Counted from the first letter of the stretch, positions 1 to 12,856 are shown. The stretch is 64,000 nucleotides of DNA from Myrica gale (GCA_963930655.1 OZ005621.1:17409001-17473000), one strand, 5' to 3'. Notes: a model not told the origin generated them from the sequence alone. Made by a program: numbers and translations.

Positions 1-490
1 AATTGATTTGGGTTTCTAACTTCGAAGAAAAGCTGGGTTTGCTAGAGTTTTAAAAGTATTCATTCTAAGTTTAGCAGGCAAGTTGAACTATTTTCAAAAG
101 TGAACGATCAAGCTTAGAAAGTGGATTTAAGATGCTTTGGGGGAAATGGGGCTGTTACAGATGCAACATAACATAAACAGGCACAATGATGCTGATTTTA
201 GATGAGCTAGCCTCAACAGTCATGTATACATAACGTACACTTCAAAAAATCAAGAACATAAGTTACTGTTGTTTATGCACGTAATAAAGAGAGATACACA
301 AACTTTCATGAGTCCAGCTTGTACTACACGTGGGTGGGACTCTTTTCATTATTAAGTTTCACAGAGACCAAGTGAGTCTTGGACTCATGATCTCATCCTC
401 CACCTTGGTGCGATTGCTCATTGACTATAAGTGGGGGGGGGGGGGATTAAAACAATAAATTACATTGTTATCAGCATGCTGAAAACTTAC

Positions 491-3400
491 AGGTATATGC
501 ATCGTTGGAGCACCACCAAAGTAGGATGAGAAAAGCTCAGCGTTTAGGGTTGCACTCATCAAAATCAATCTCAGCTCTGGTCTACGAGGAAGAAGATCTT
601 TGAGGACAATAAGAAGAAAATCTGGCATAAAAGCAAACAACAGTAAACATCACATTTGATAGACCGGTGAACACAACACAAACCAATTGCAACAAACTAC
701 CTTCATTCATTCCACGTTCATGAATCTCGTCAACAATAACATGGGTTACCCCTTTCAAATTTCTATCAATAAGCAACCTCCTCAATAATATGCCAGTAGT
801 GCAAAAAAGAAGGCGAGTGTCTCTCCCTTTCATTCCTTCCAGCCGAACTTTGTATCCAACCTTTTATGAGAAAGATTTAATAGCCATGGGAGGGGGGAAC
901 ATAAACATCTGTTAAATAATTGACAAGCTTAGGTCCTCAAAGCAAGAAACATAAGATCACCACAAAACTTACAGATTCTCCCAGATTCTCCCCTCGTTCT
1001 GCAGCAACTCTTTCAGAAACAGACATGGCAGATATTCGTCTTGGCTGAGTACATATGATACTACAAACAGCTCCACGAGCAGCTTCAATTTCAGATTCCA
1101 AGATGTATTGGGGGAGTTGAGTGGTTTTACCGCAGCCAGTTTGACCTGAGACAACAACGACCTGCAAAGCAAAATCATATTTATCTTTAGTAGCCTTAGC
1201 AAGCCGTCTATTCCATGCATGTATAAACACTATGATGGACACCATCTGACACTTTGGTGGTACAGAAAGTTGCAGTCATATCTACCCACATAAGGCAGTT
1301 AAGACTGTATTGGTCAAAACAGGCTGCACTGTTCCATACCAATCTATAAAGGTCAGGATGAAAAGGGGAAAGAAAACCTATCCTGTAGCGCTAGCACTTC
1401 TTGTTCTTTCTATGAATCTCATTTCATTTTGCAGAGAAGTGTCCATAAAGCTATGTTACATGCTTGTTCATCAAGTGCAGTGCTCAATAAGCTTCAATGT
1501 AAGGAATTTGGTTCATACAGGTAAATGCTCAATACCCAAGTACACTTACAGAGCGGACCACGTTCCAGAGCTTCCCCCTTTCTTTCTTAAAAGCTACCAG
1601 AAAATGATCTACTTTAGGAAACTGATTTCAATTTTTTGAATACTGTTCAAATGGATAATTATGTACTGAGGTTTTTTTTGGATAAGTAAACACATCTCAT
1701 TAAAAAGAAAATAAAAAGGTGACGACATTACAAAGGTTGTTCTGAATGCACTTAAAACATACAAGCAAAAAAGCTAATAAAATCCTGGTAATCAAGAAAA
1801 GGACCCCCCCCCCCCAAACACATGGCCTTAACCCATAAGAACAGGAAATGCGTAAAAACACTGTAAACATTATCCCGAATAAGCAAAATCCTCAAAACAA
1901 CGACTATTATGTTCTCTCCAAAGACACCACAAAATGGAAGATGGAATCATGTTCCAAATTGCCTAAGCCAACGGATCAGCAAACTTCCTTCTCCATCCTA
2001 TCAGCACATCAACCACCCTCTCTGGCATGATCCAATGAAGATTTGTGATACCAACAACATGCCCCCAAAGGCATCTAGCCATCGAACAATGCAGTAAAAT
2101 ATGGTTAACAGATTCATCATCCCTCTTGCATAAATAACATCAATCAATGACACAAACTCCCCTTCTCCGAAAATTATCAATAGTCAAAATCCGACCATGT
2201 GTGACCTCCCACACATAGAAGGAGACACACAAAGGAACTTTGGTCTTCCAAACTTCACGGCAAGGGAAATTCTCTGAAGTTCCAGAAGCAAGAAAACCAC
2301 AGAATTTTTTTTTTTGATAAACTCCATCCTTAGATCCCGTCGAAATCAGTTTGTCTTCAATTTCCCTATGAACCACCTTAGCATAAATAGTGGAATAAAA
2401 AGCTGTAAATTCCGCTATTTCCCAATCATTCGCTGGTCTAGTAAACTGAACATTCCATACAAAGGAATTGGGACCAACCGACAAAGAGCCCGCAACCAAC
2501 CCATCCTTACTTTGAGCCAAAGAGAAGACACTAGGAAACAAACAACATAGAGCCAAAAACGAACTCTTTGCCCGTTACCCGCCATAAACAGGGTATGCCC
2601 TATTAGGGTTGAGTACCAGTGATGTAGGTGCCAGTTTGGCTAAAACCAGCACCGTCACTGCTAAGGGCGGTGTCCAAAAATGGGCACCGGTAGGCACGAA
2701 TAACCAGCCTTGCCAGTGCCGGTTTGGCAGAAAACGGTTAGACGGTAACCGTGTAACCGTTTTGAGAGGGAGAGGGAAGAGAGAGACGCCGGAGAGAGGG
2801 AGAGAGAGGCCGGAGCGTACCTTTACAGGGGAGAGAGGTTGCGCCATTCTCTTTTCCGTTTCTATTTAAATAATAGCAAAAAATATAAAAATATAAAAAA
2901 CCATCGATGTCCGGCGGTTACCGTCACTGGTAATATTACCAGCAAAATATGATTTTTAATGCTAGCATCGGTACTTGGCGGTTCCCGATGCTGGTTACGC
3001 CGGCGCCGGCGGTTGGAATGAACAACCCTATGCACTGTAAAGGACTCCCACCCCTTTCTTATATGCTTCCATAAACTCACTCCAAAAGAACCACGAGATG
3101 GCAAAGTAATCCAATCTCCCACCATTAACCCAAACTTCGCCGTGATAATATTTCTCCACAAACTATCCCTTTCAGTAGCAAATAGCTAAAACCACTTCCT
3201 TAACACCTTGTTAAACACCGACAATCTCCTAAGACCCAAACCACCAGAAGAAAGAGGAGAACAAACCTTATCCCACTTATGGGGCGTTTGTCTCTAAAAA
3301 TTTCCACCTCTCAAAATTTCAAAACAATCATAAAATAATCTCTCTCCTCATTAAATTATAAAATAATATTATACTATTCAATTAAATTTTCTCTCTCCTC

Positions 3401-6400
3401 ACTTTTCTATAAAATACTATACTTTTTCACAAACCCCAATACCCAAAATTTCCAAAACCCCAATATTTCCACAAACAAACACCACCTTAATAAGGTGAAA
3501 TTTATGAACACCTTCATCACTACCTCACAAAAAATCCCTCTGTAATTTCTCAATCCTAGAAGCCACAGAGGTAGGAATAGGGAACAATGATAAAAAAAGT
3601 AGTAGGTAAACTTGAAAGCTTTGACTTAATCAACGTAATCCTCTCACCCTTAGAAAGATACATACGCTTCCACCCGGCCAACCGTCTTGCCATCCTCTCC
3701 AAAACACCACCCTAAATATGCACACTTTTGGATCTAACACCCAAAGGAAGACCCAAATATGTCATAGGTAAAGCTGAAATACTACAACCCAAAATCGAAG
3801 CCAACTCCTGCACATTAACAACATTACCTATCAGAATCACCTTAGGCATGGAAATATTAACTTTCAACCCCGAGCTCGCCTCAAAACACAACAACAAACA
3901 TCTAAGACTTCTGAATTGTTCAACCTCCGCCCCACACATAACGAGAGTGTCGTCAGCAAATAATAAATGAGACACATCAATATCTGCACCTCTAACACCA
4001 CCCACCTTAAAACCAGCAATAATCCCATTTGAAACTAAATTCTCCATCATGCGAGAAAAAGCTTCCATAACAATGACAAATAATAAAGGAGATAGGGGGT
4101 TACCTTGACACAATCCACGAGTACTTCCAAAAAATCCCTCCGGCGAACCATTCACAAGCACTAAAAACTTAACTGCAGATATACAAAATTAGATCCAACA
4201 ACACTTTTCACCAAATCCACATCTTCTCAAAAGATACAACAAGAATTTCCAATTCACATGATCATATGCTTTGTGAATGTCCAGCTTACATGACATACCT
4301 GGAACATTCAACCTCATCCTACAATCAATACATTCATTCGCTATCAATACGGAATCCAAAATCTGTCTTCCCTTCACGAACACATTCTAAGAAGAAGAGA
4401 TAATCTTATCTAGCACAAATTTCAGCCTATTAGCCAACACCTTAGATAGAATCTTATAAACCCCTCCCACAAGATTGATTGGACGAAAGTCTTTCAACTC
4501 AACTACTCCCGGCTTATTAGGAATAAGATCTATAAAAGAAGAATTCAAACTTCTAACAAACTTACCACACCTAGCAAATTCATTAAACACAGCAAGTACA
4601 TCCTATATAATCACCTCCCAACATGACCGGTAAAAAGATAGAGCGAAGCCACCCAGACCCGAAGCTTTATCCCCATTAAGACCTTTGACCACCCCATACA
4701 CCTCATCCTCCTCAAATGACTTCTCCAACCAATCAGCCTCCACCCCTGAAATAGTGTCAAGCTCCAATCCATCTAATTTGGGTCTCCAAGAGTAAGGTTC
4801 TTCATACAAAGAAGAATAAAAATGAACAATCTGTTCAGAAATATCCCTGGGGTCCACCACCTCTTCCCCCTCCACCACCAAATGAGAAATAGAATTAGAT
4901 CTCCGATTCGAATTAGTAACTCGATGAAAAATCTTTGTTCATTTATCCCCCTCCTTGAGCCACAACGTTCAAGATTTTTGTCTCCAACTATCTTCTTCCA
5001 TGTCAATCAACAATCTAACCCCCTGTTAATCCCTAGCTTCCGCTCCCAACCCTCCTCATCTAGAACTACTTCCTCATCCATCTCATCCAACAATGACAAT
5101 TCCCTAAACAACGCCATCCTATGAAAACTTAGAATACCAAAAACCTCCTTATTTCATATCTTAAGATCACACTTCAAAGCCTTAAACTTCATTTGAAGCA
5201 CAAAACTAGGGGACCCCGAAAACTCGTAACTACTCCACCAACCCTTAACTCTCTCCACAAAACCCTCATCCTTCAACCACATTTTTTCGAAGAGAAATGA
5301 CTTCTTCACACCCCCGAAGGTACCACTTTCCAAAATAATAGGGAAGTGATCTGAGTACATACGAGGTAATGGGCGCTGAATAATCTCCGGATACAATGTC
5401 CCCCAATCAGGACTAAAAAGGAACCGATCAATCCTAGACAAGGATTGAGCGGCACGACCATTAGACCAAGTATAAGAGCCTCCAGACAACGGAATATCCA
5501 TCAACCCACAATCTGAAATAAAATCAGCAAAATCATCCATAGCTCTTTCAACACCCCCATTCCCTGTCCTCTCACCAGAAAAATGAGTAACGTTAAAATC
5601 ACCACCTATACACCACGAGAACACTCCCGTCAACTCATCCCACACAAGTCTCCTACTAGAATCATCATTAGGATCGTAAATCCCTGAGAAAGCCCACTAA
5701 ATCTCATCCTCTACATTCTTGAAACTAACCAAAGGGGAGTACCACCCACACAAAAATCCACCACCTCTAAGACACGAGAATACCATAATATTAGGATTCC
5801 ACCTGAAGAACTATCAGCCGGGACACTACTCCACCTAAGATGCGGACCCCCTATAGCCTTCACCACTACTCTCGAAATCAACTCAATCTTAGTCTCTGGA
5901 AAACAAACTAAATCAGGTTTTTAACCTCGAACCAAATTACCAATCCTACTACACTTAACCCTATCATTAAGACCCCTGACGTTCCAACTGAGAATTCTTG
6001 GCTTCATTAACAACCTAAAAGAGCCCTCCCGCCATTCCTACTACGCATAGACGAAACATCCCCACCAACGTAATTAATACTGGACTTTAAGCCCTTCAAT
6101 TTCCTCATCATTTTTCCTCCTGATCGATTATGTGTTATACAACCCACAGAACCCCTATCCCTCTCCAAGGCTACAAATAGATCCATCAACTCACATGATA
6201 CCCCCACCATATGACGAAAAGATGGCACTATTTGTAGCAGCCAATTTGAGGGTTCTCCCCTCCCAGAAACCGGATACTGTATCTACAAAGGTTCCCAAAT
6301 AGAGCCCCCACTATCAATTGGTCTGAATAACATTTCCCCTTAGGGTGCTTCTCTATTTATGGATACATGTATACAAGGATAAAATCTTTAAAAATAGATC

Positions 6401-9400
6401 TCCTAAATATCTCCGAAAAATATCTCAGTAACATCCCCTCTCAAATTGATGTTGGAGGATTAAGAAGCATCAATTTGTCAACCAAGACCATAACCTCCTT
6501 CATATCCACCACCACCGTAAGCACCACCACTATAGCCACCACTGCCACCACCATAGCCACTACTGCCCCCAAACACACCGAGACAAAGACCCACACGCCA
6601 GAAAGAATCACCCGATACACCAGCCACCAAAAGGAAGCACAAAAGTGTCGATATCTCCTCTGCCACCACAAAAGTTGCCTATAGCAACCCCAGCCACTAC
6701 ACAGAAGTTGCCGACAACAACTACAACCACTACCAGAGAGTCACGGAGAATCACTCACAACACTCTAAAGTTGTGATGAAAATCGCACACAATGATTCAA
6801 ACCACAAAGAGACAGAAATCAGAATGAAGGCTCTGATACCATATCAATTGGTCTCAATCCCTCTTCCTCGTAGGGTGCTTCTCTATTTATAGATACATGT
6901 ATATAAGGATAAATTTTTTTAAATAGATCTCCTAAAATATCTCTCAAAATATCTCTGTAAAATATCTTAGTAACACCCACTGCCACTACCCACCCTTAAA
7001 TACTCCCCTCCCTTCTCACAAAATCGCCAGCTTACTCCGACCAGGTTGCCTCCGACTGTCAATCCTGGTCGCAGCTTAGATGCCTACTCTTTCGACACTA
7101 AGTCGACGCACGCACCAGCTTGTCCAATGTCTCCAACTGCTTTCCCAGCCTGCTTCGGCAACTGCCAGCCACTGGTCGTCGGCAAGAACAGGTCGCATCT
7201 GACCATCGACCTTGGACGCAGCTTTGGTGCCTCCCTTTCCAACATAAGGTCGACGCACACAACAACTTATCCTATTTTTTCAAGACTCGATCAACCCATA
7301 TCTCCCACAACATGTTTTGGGCCACCACAATTCAGCCCATCCGCACTACCCAAGCCAAGAGAGTGTTGCAGAGAATGGGCCACATCGTTGTGGGCTAAAT
7401 CCACACATCATACAACTTAACTCCCTCACAGAAAGGCCCACTTGATTCTATATACTCAAAAGAACCGCAAGCCTATCCACTTCCTTCCGAAGGCCCATGA
7501 CTTGATTCCACAAGTCAACTCCATTAAAGGACACCAACTCCCTTTCCGACAAAACAGCTGGACACTTTCAGTCCGCAACATTCTTCTTCGACACAGAAAA
7601 GGAAATTAACTTGGGAACCATAACGTCCGCCGCCCCTTTTGCATGCAAATATTTTTACGTTTCGCCTTCCCCTTACTTACAGCCACCGCCATAATTTTCA
7701 AAAAAGGCGCTTGAGCTCCCACAATCACCGTTCACCACCGTTGGAGCCGTTGCTACCTTAGCAAAAGAAACTTCATGCCGAATGCTTGAGGATCCCAAAG
7801 CTTTCACAGAAAGACTCACAGAACGTACAAAAGAAACTACATCAAGAAAGACGTGATTCAAGATCTGCCACCCATAGCCATTCTTACCTTTCGGCACCAT
7901 CACCGCCCCCACCTTCCTTCTCCTTCCATATTCAACAACCGCAACATATCGACCACCTTTGTTACAACATTGTTGGGCCAAAAAGCCAGGCCTGAATTCA
8001 TTTAACTTAGAGGCGAAGTCAACTGCAGGAGAAGCCTCCATCAGTTTGTCAGAAATATTCACCATCCACACTGCCCCAAACTTCCCCATGTGAATCACGT
8101 TCACAAACTTTGGACTCCATTCTGAAAACTGAATATCACCCTTCGCACTAATCTTCACTTGGAATTCCTTGAACTCAATATGAAAATTACGACCAAAAAG
8201 CGTCATCACAAATACTAAACTCACTACCAATCGAATAAAAAAAACATCAAAACAGCCAAACCACCCAACAGAGAGGAGCAATAGAGAGAACAAAGCATAT
8301 TTTTAACCATTTCTCCATTAAAGTAATAAGGTATTTTTTTTACTCTAACTCCTTTTGCTTTAACTTGATTTAGTTTTGCCCCCCTGCCCGCATTTTTTAT
8401 CTTAATTATTTAAACACCTATGCTATGGCACTTTGAAAAGCCCCATTTCATCTTGTTTTCCATCCACCTATGCTAAGTATTCTTACAAAACTAATCCTTC
8501 GAGAAAAAACAAATGTCTATAGACCAACACACAAAAAGGATTCCAACACTAAACAACCACAAGAAAAGGTCATACAGTCAACCATTATCGATATTAGCAA
8601 CCAATAGATCATAAATCACCTGATTTTCAGAAACAGCTTTTAACAATGCTTCTCTCTCTTTGAATGCAGGGAGACTTCTACGGAATTCAAGCATCTTTTG
8701 ACCTTCAGGAGTTTCCTACAGAAGAAGAAACAGTTATGAACACTTCCAGTTGTTTAAGGTGAAAAAATGTAGAAGATAATAGTGAAAGCCACACTAACAT
8801 TACTTATAAAAGATACATACCATTGAAAACAAGCATATACCAATTATTGGAAGCCAAACATTTTGTACAAGAAAACTGAGAACGTAAAAGCAAACAAATA
8901 GATAGTATCACTAGAGTAAACAGGCATAAGTGAGCAGCACATGCCTTATATCCAAGAGTACACAAAATGCTAATAGTTTACCAAAAGAAGATAATAGGTA
9001 GAAACACTGTCAAAAGCAGGAGTCTGCTCATGCCTAAATAAGGATTTAAGTTCAAGAATAGGTATCTCAACATAATTAGGTATGCCGTTAGACCGTGGTT
9101 GCATAACTAAAATCCTAGAACCACAAATCTTGTCACTATTGAATCTTAAACCAAACCACTTGGGCAGCAGGAGAACATTAGTTAGTGGATGTTACCTCTT
9201 GAAGCAGAATAAACAGGTAACAAAGGACAAATATAGGAAGGTCTGACCTGCTAGGTGGGATAACAACAAAAAGAAAGCACTCCATAAAGTTGGTTACGAA
9301 CCTGCCAATCCTGTTGCTTAGTTTGCAATTGCAAACTTTTCCGTCTGAGGATTTTCTCCATGGCAACACTATTCTGTATCAAAGGCTCCCGCTGCTCGTG

Positions 9401-12291
9401 AAGCCCAGCATCAGTGGCAACACTGCCAAAACTGCTTGAACTTCTCAAGGAATTATCTGAGAAACTTCCACTGTGCAATGATTTTTGAGAAAGATGGGCT
9501 TTGAGATGAGCATCTACATCTCTTTGCAATCCTAACGGCAAGATGACCTGTTGGTACTCTTAAAGATTAAGTAATCATATTAGATTCCGTAAGATACAAG
9601 ATCAAGTATCCTCAAAATATATGCCAAATGTCTATTTTTAACAAAAAGCATTCAGGCCAAGCATTCCATGAAATGCTCAAACAGAAGCAAGTTGTTCTAT
9701 CATCCAAATGAAAAGTGAACTACATTGAAGAGACAGTTGATAAGAGTGAGGACGCAAGAAAATACCTCTCTCTGTGGACGTCTCTCATCCAGGTCAGATC
9801 TGTAATTTGGAAGAGGGACTTTGCTAAAGACGACAATTTTTGCATATTGACGGCTGCCACAGTAATTTATGTTTCAAAACCAGGAAGCAATTAATTAAAG
9901 GAAGACTGCTATATGCAATTCATAAGATACCATATGCCATTCATAAGATACCTATGAAAACCCATTCGGGTTGCCAGAGCTGAAAGTTGATCAAAATAAC
10001 GTCTATCTTTTCTCTCCCTCGACACCACTTCTTGTTCATCTTTGTTGCGAAGCAGCATGGTTAACTTCCATCTCCACTCATCAATATTATCAAGGGTTGA
10101 AGTACACTGCTAATAAATAAACATTGAATAAAGACAAGCCCCCTAGCTATCAGAAAGACATGTTGTTCACACAGAAAAATACAAAACAATACCTTAACTA
10201 GTAGAACAATGAGATGTATGAAACCATATTAACAATGCTTAACTACCTTGCCAAATACCTGCTACACACACTGAGCTTTTTGTCCTTCAATTACAAGAAA
10301 CCATAAGTATTGGACCCAGATATCAGATGCATACAGGACATGGTTATGTTGAGAAGTCATCTACTAAATTGGATGCAAAGCATGCACAAACCATCAATTC
10401 AGTTAGATTAAGTTTTTCCATAGGGGCAAAGATTTTTTTTTTTTTTTTGATAAGTGGGGCAAGAATTTACAATACTTGGTGCACATTCATAGCAGTTTAA
10501 GCTACATGGAGTCCAATGTAAACTAAACCAAGCCACCTTTCACTATAAAAAGTAAACCAGAATCCCCATGAAATTTTAAAACGGCTTCACCTCATGAATT
10601 GATATGTAACAAAACTGTTGCTGCTATTTTGGTCATAAGTGCCAAACAAACACAAAGACTTGATCACGTTGCATAGAAAGAGCACACAAATAAGCACCTA
10701 TATTTCTTATCAATGTTGATCTTTCTCTAAATAAGATCTTAGTCGAATTGGTCACTGAATTCATCAACTCTTCTTATAATAGACATCATTTGTATACCTT
10801 CGAGTAACAAGCTTCCATAAAGAGTTCTCCGAAATTTTAACACCCCATGGAAAAAGTATCAGAAATAAGGCAGAAATTCAATGCTATATTTCAGAGAATT
10901 TTTCCACTCAAATCTTTATTTCCAGAACACATACTTTGTAAAAATAGGTTAGTGATTGATTTCTTGGGTCTTCATTTATAAGACAACAAACAATGAAAGC
11001 AGAAAGAGGCCAGAAGTGGAAAGAAAAGGAGGCCTTGAGCACTCAAATCTATTTCCCAAATTGATTCAATCTAGTAACACAATATAAATTCCAGAAGCCT
11101 GTCAAGGCTAATTGACTCAGTAGTCCAACATATTCTGCATGCAAGTAGCTATGAGAATTATATATATGGCTCCTTGCCAATATCAAATTCAGACACAATA
11201 TCAACATAATGCAAAACTGAACATAATTTGCTCACATCAACATACATCACTCATCTGGAAGTTAAAAATCCAAAGGAAATTTGACAAGGAAAAACCAAAG
11301 TGAAAATATTTAATTCGATGCAATGGTTCCAGGAGATTAGGGGAAACAAGGAATGGAGAGAAACTAAAAGGGGAAAAATACAGCCGCAAAAATGAATCAA
11401 GATTAACGAAGAAGCACAGATATCACGGTTTCAGCACCAACAAAAAGATTTGAACAATAATCCCTTCGCCCAATTTCATTCTCTTAGTAACTAAACAGCA
11501 TAAGTTCAGAAGTGGTAAGTTTTTCTTCTTATTATTAGTTTCATTCCTTCTTTTCTTTGTTTGGATAATTAAAGTTGTAAGATCTCCCATTCCTTTCCCT
11601 TGGCTCTCTCATCTACTCAACAAACAATAATAGCACACGTATGGTTTATGGCCATCAATACAAGTTCCCCACTATACAAATCCAAGATGATACACATGAA
11701 TCTTATCTGACAAACTCCAAAACCAAGATCACAAATGCTTTCCAAAAACAAAATGGTAGTTCAGAAACTGCTTGCGTTCAAAAATATATCTTAAAAAATT
11801 TGCGGTTTCTGAAAGCGAATAAACACTTCAAATGGCAACCAAGCATTCCCAAACTCAGCACGACAACATAAACCCAACACACAAAAATATAATAAAATCA
11901 AAAGATAGGCGTGCCTTCAACTGACCAATTGCTGCTGAGCCGGCCCCAACTCACGGTCCGACTCGCCGCTCGAAACGTCCTCGTACGCGAACCGACCATA
12001 ACTCGAGCTCTGCTCGTACCCGAACGGCACATCGACACCCCTCTGCCTAAACCTCTCCTTCACTCTCCGCTCTACCTCGATCGAAGAGCAAATGAAACGC
12101 CGCCTCGAATAGGGCCGCACGTGTGGGTTCCCAAACCCCGGTGGCCGGTTCCTAGTAAAGAAAGCAAGCGGTGAAGGTTTCAGGGTTTTGGGGGCTCTGA
12201 AATAAGTTGTGGTGGTGGGTCGAACGGACATGGCAACTAAAGGGGTTGTGGTGGTTCTGATATAGCCCCGGAAGATGGGAGAGTATTGCAT
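491..12291 (-). CDS. DExH-box ATP-dependent RNA helicase, DExH3/DExH5 (DHX36-like) type, N-terminal half; 3' end outside window
   Basis: Eight exons join in frame on the minus strand: 11926-12291, 9952-10106, 9766-9853, 9302-9547, 8620-8715, 973-1161, 701-860 and 491-621 (1431 nt, 477 codons); all introns are GT-AG. Residues 1-75 are rich in R, T and P and nearly free of acidic residues, so an organelle transit peptide is possible. After an N-terminal region ([23 protein letters not shown]) comes the helicase core: motif [15 protein letters not shown] (about 322-335, Q where the family usually has E), [16 protein letters not shown], motif II DEIH (424-427) and motif III SAT (456-458). The family unwinds RNA or G-quadruplex nucleic acid using ATP. 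The remaining core and C-terminal domains lie beyond the left edge; bases 1-490 are intron. The ATG at 12291 is the first in the open exon. The intron between exons 5 and 6 (1162-8619) is swollen by nested transposons. Confidence 0.93.
2604..3030. mobile_element. Non-autonomous hAT element nested in LINE-1
   Basis: Begins TAGGGTTG and ends CAACCCTA (8-bp terminal inverted repeats). The flanks TGCCCTAT (2596-2603) and TGCACTGT (3031-3038) match at 6 of 8 positions, as expected for an old 8-bp hAT duplication. The interior is GC-rich with many short CGGTTACCG and CCGGTA-like inverted motifs, typical of hAT subterminal regions. It carries no transposase. It splits the RT zinc-binding part of LINE-1. 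Confidence 0.75.
3280..3487. mobile_element. Tourist-like (PIF/Harbinger) MITE nested in LINE-1
   Basis: About 208 bp, AT-rich, with ends GGGGCGTTTGT and CAAACACCACC (imperfect inverted repeats) and probable TTA target duplication on both sides. The interior (ctctctcctcac, cccaatacccaaaatt) is shared with copies at 29541-29710 and 31390-31470, so this is a repeated family in the window. Confidence 0.65.
3712..6006 (-). pseudogene. LINE-1 ORF2: AP-endonuclease and reverse transcriptase, decayed
   Basis: ORF2 starts at the ATG at 6006 with [10 protein letters not shown], typical of plant L1 endonucleases. Further endonuclease motifs are [19 protein letters not shown] and SDHFPIIL (5645-5300). 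RT motifs follow: [20 protein letters not shown] (4500-4390), [13 protein letters not shown] with the first catalytic Asp (near 4260), [13 protein letters not shown] (near 4100) and FADDTLVMC with the paired Asp (near 3950). The reading frame is broken by stops (for example after LVRG near 5925) and frame changes near 5150, 4600, 4385 and 4185, so no working protein is made. The RT zinc-binding part continues to about 2140, split by the MITE and the hAT element. Confidence 0.9.
6312..6975 (-). mobile_element. TRIM-type LTR retrotransposon fossil nested in LINE-1
   Basis: A small element with two LTRs: 6842-6975 (5' LTR on minus) and 6312-6433 (3' LTR). Both start TGTTACT and end AATTGATA. Right after the 5' LTR is a primer-binding site TGGTATCAGAGC, matching initiator methionine tRNA, and a purine-rich tract precedes the 3' LTR. 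A perfect 5-bp target duplication CCCAC lies at 6307-6311 and 6976-6980. The internal part is only about 400 bp. The LTRs look roughly 80-85% alike by eye, so the insertion is old. It looks structurally complete as a non-autonomous element. Confidence 0.85.
7673..8293 (-). pseudogene. LINE-1 ORF1-like open frame (probable nucleic-acid-binding protein)
   Basis: A 206-residue open frame just 5' of ORF2 on the same strand. It includes [13 protein letters not shown] and [16 protein letters not shown], which resemble plant L1 ORF1 proteins, but I see no clear zinc knuckle. Its downstream part (7640-6980) is decayed and then cut by the TRIM-type element. The assignment rests mainly on position and on loose similarity. 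Confidence 0.55.
10433..10455 (-). mobile_element. Ultra-short LINE 3' tail in a helicase intron
   Basis: A T-run followed by gataagt is flanked by GGGGCAAAGA (10423-10432) and GGGGCAAGA (10456-10464). The inserted bases equal the poly(A) plus about seven bases of the LINE-1-type 3' end. Best read as a LINE insertion truncated almost to its tail. Confidence 0.5.
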
Positions 12292-12554
12292 GGTAGATAG
12301 GTATTTGTGTGTATGTCTCTGAGATAAAGAGCAGAAGGAAACAGGCTTTTGGAGTAGTGTGCTTTAAAATGTCGGGTTACAATTGCAAATATCAGGGTTT
12401 TACAGGGAGAGAGTGTAACTCCGTCGACGCTTCTCCTGGTGGTGCGCGGAGAGAAGTGGTCAGCAGAGGGTTTTCGTCAGCGGCTGGGAATCATTTCTGC
12501 AGTTTCTCCTGAACATCTTTATTAGGCTGGAGACATGTTGAAAGTGCGCTAAAG

Positions 12555-12628
12555 GCGTCACGTGCATTTTTTTTCTCTAAGCCGTCACGTGCATATTTTT
12601 TTCTCTAAGCCGTCACGTGCATTTTATT
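12555..12628. promoter_or_regulatory. Three tandem G-box motifs upstream of the helicase gene
   Basis: CACGTG occurs at 12559-12564, 12586-12591 and 12614-12619, each inside a 27-28 bp direct repeat (consensus gccgtcacgtgcat followed by a T-run and ctctaa). The block lies about 270-330 bp upstream of the helicase ATG. G-boxes bind plant bZIP and bHLH factors, so light or stress control is a reasonable inference. Confidence 0.6.
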
Positions 12629-12675
12629 GTTAGTTAGTTTTTTCCCCTAATAACCTCTACAATATTGTAACACCT

Positions 12676-12856
12676 GGAGGCTGTTCGGTTGTATAGTATT
12701 TTGAGGATTTTTTGTGTTTTGAGAATTTTTATGTGATGTTAACTTTATTGGTATGCGTGTTGTAGTTATTTTTATGTAGGATTAAAAATGATGTTTGGTT
12801 GTGAATATTTTGTATTTAAAAAAATTTGTAGGATTTTTTTTAGCCGAACAGCCTCC
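12676..12856. mobile_element. MITE with inverted ends GGAGGCTGTTCGG / CCGAACAGCCTCC
   Basis: 181 bp, AT-rich, with 13-bp perfect terminal inverted repeats. The interior matches the neighbouring MITE at 12930-13152 (gatgttaactttattgg versus gattttaaagttgtattgg; both then read atgcgtgt). No coding capacity. The superfamily is probably PIF/Harbinger, but the target duplication is not clear. Confidence 0.7.

Larger units (their letters stand above)
1671..8300 (-). mobile_element. L1-clade LINE inside a helicase intron, with nested insertions (LINE-1)
   Basis: Minus-strand non-LTR retrotransposon in the same orientation as the host gene. The 3' end is an A-run (T-run 1671-1679 on plus) preceded by the usual plant LINE tail. 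Going 5' to 3': ORF1 near 8293-7673, a 5' part of ORF2 from 6006 ([10 protein letters not shown]), endonuclease, reverse transcriptase, and an RT zinc-binding region near 2556-2140. It is interrupted by a hAT element (2604-3030), a Tourist-like MITE (3280-3487) and a TRIM-type element (6312-6975). I could not find a convincing target-site duplication, so the 5' end is only approximate. Confidence 0.85.

Noticed and set aside
6478-6669. Glycine-rich open frame on minus
   Set aside because: It lies inside the TRIM-type element and arises from a simple GGN-rich stretch; no start context or conserved domain.
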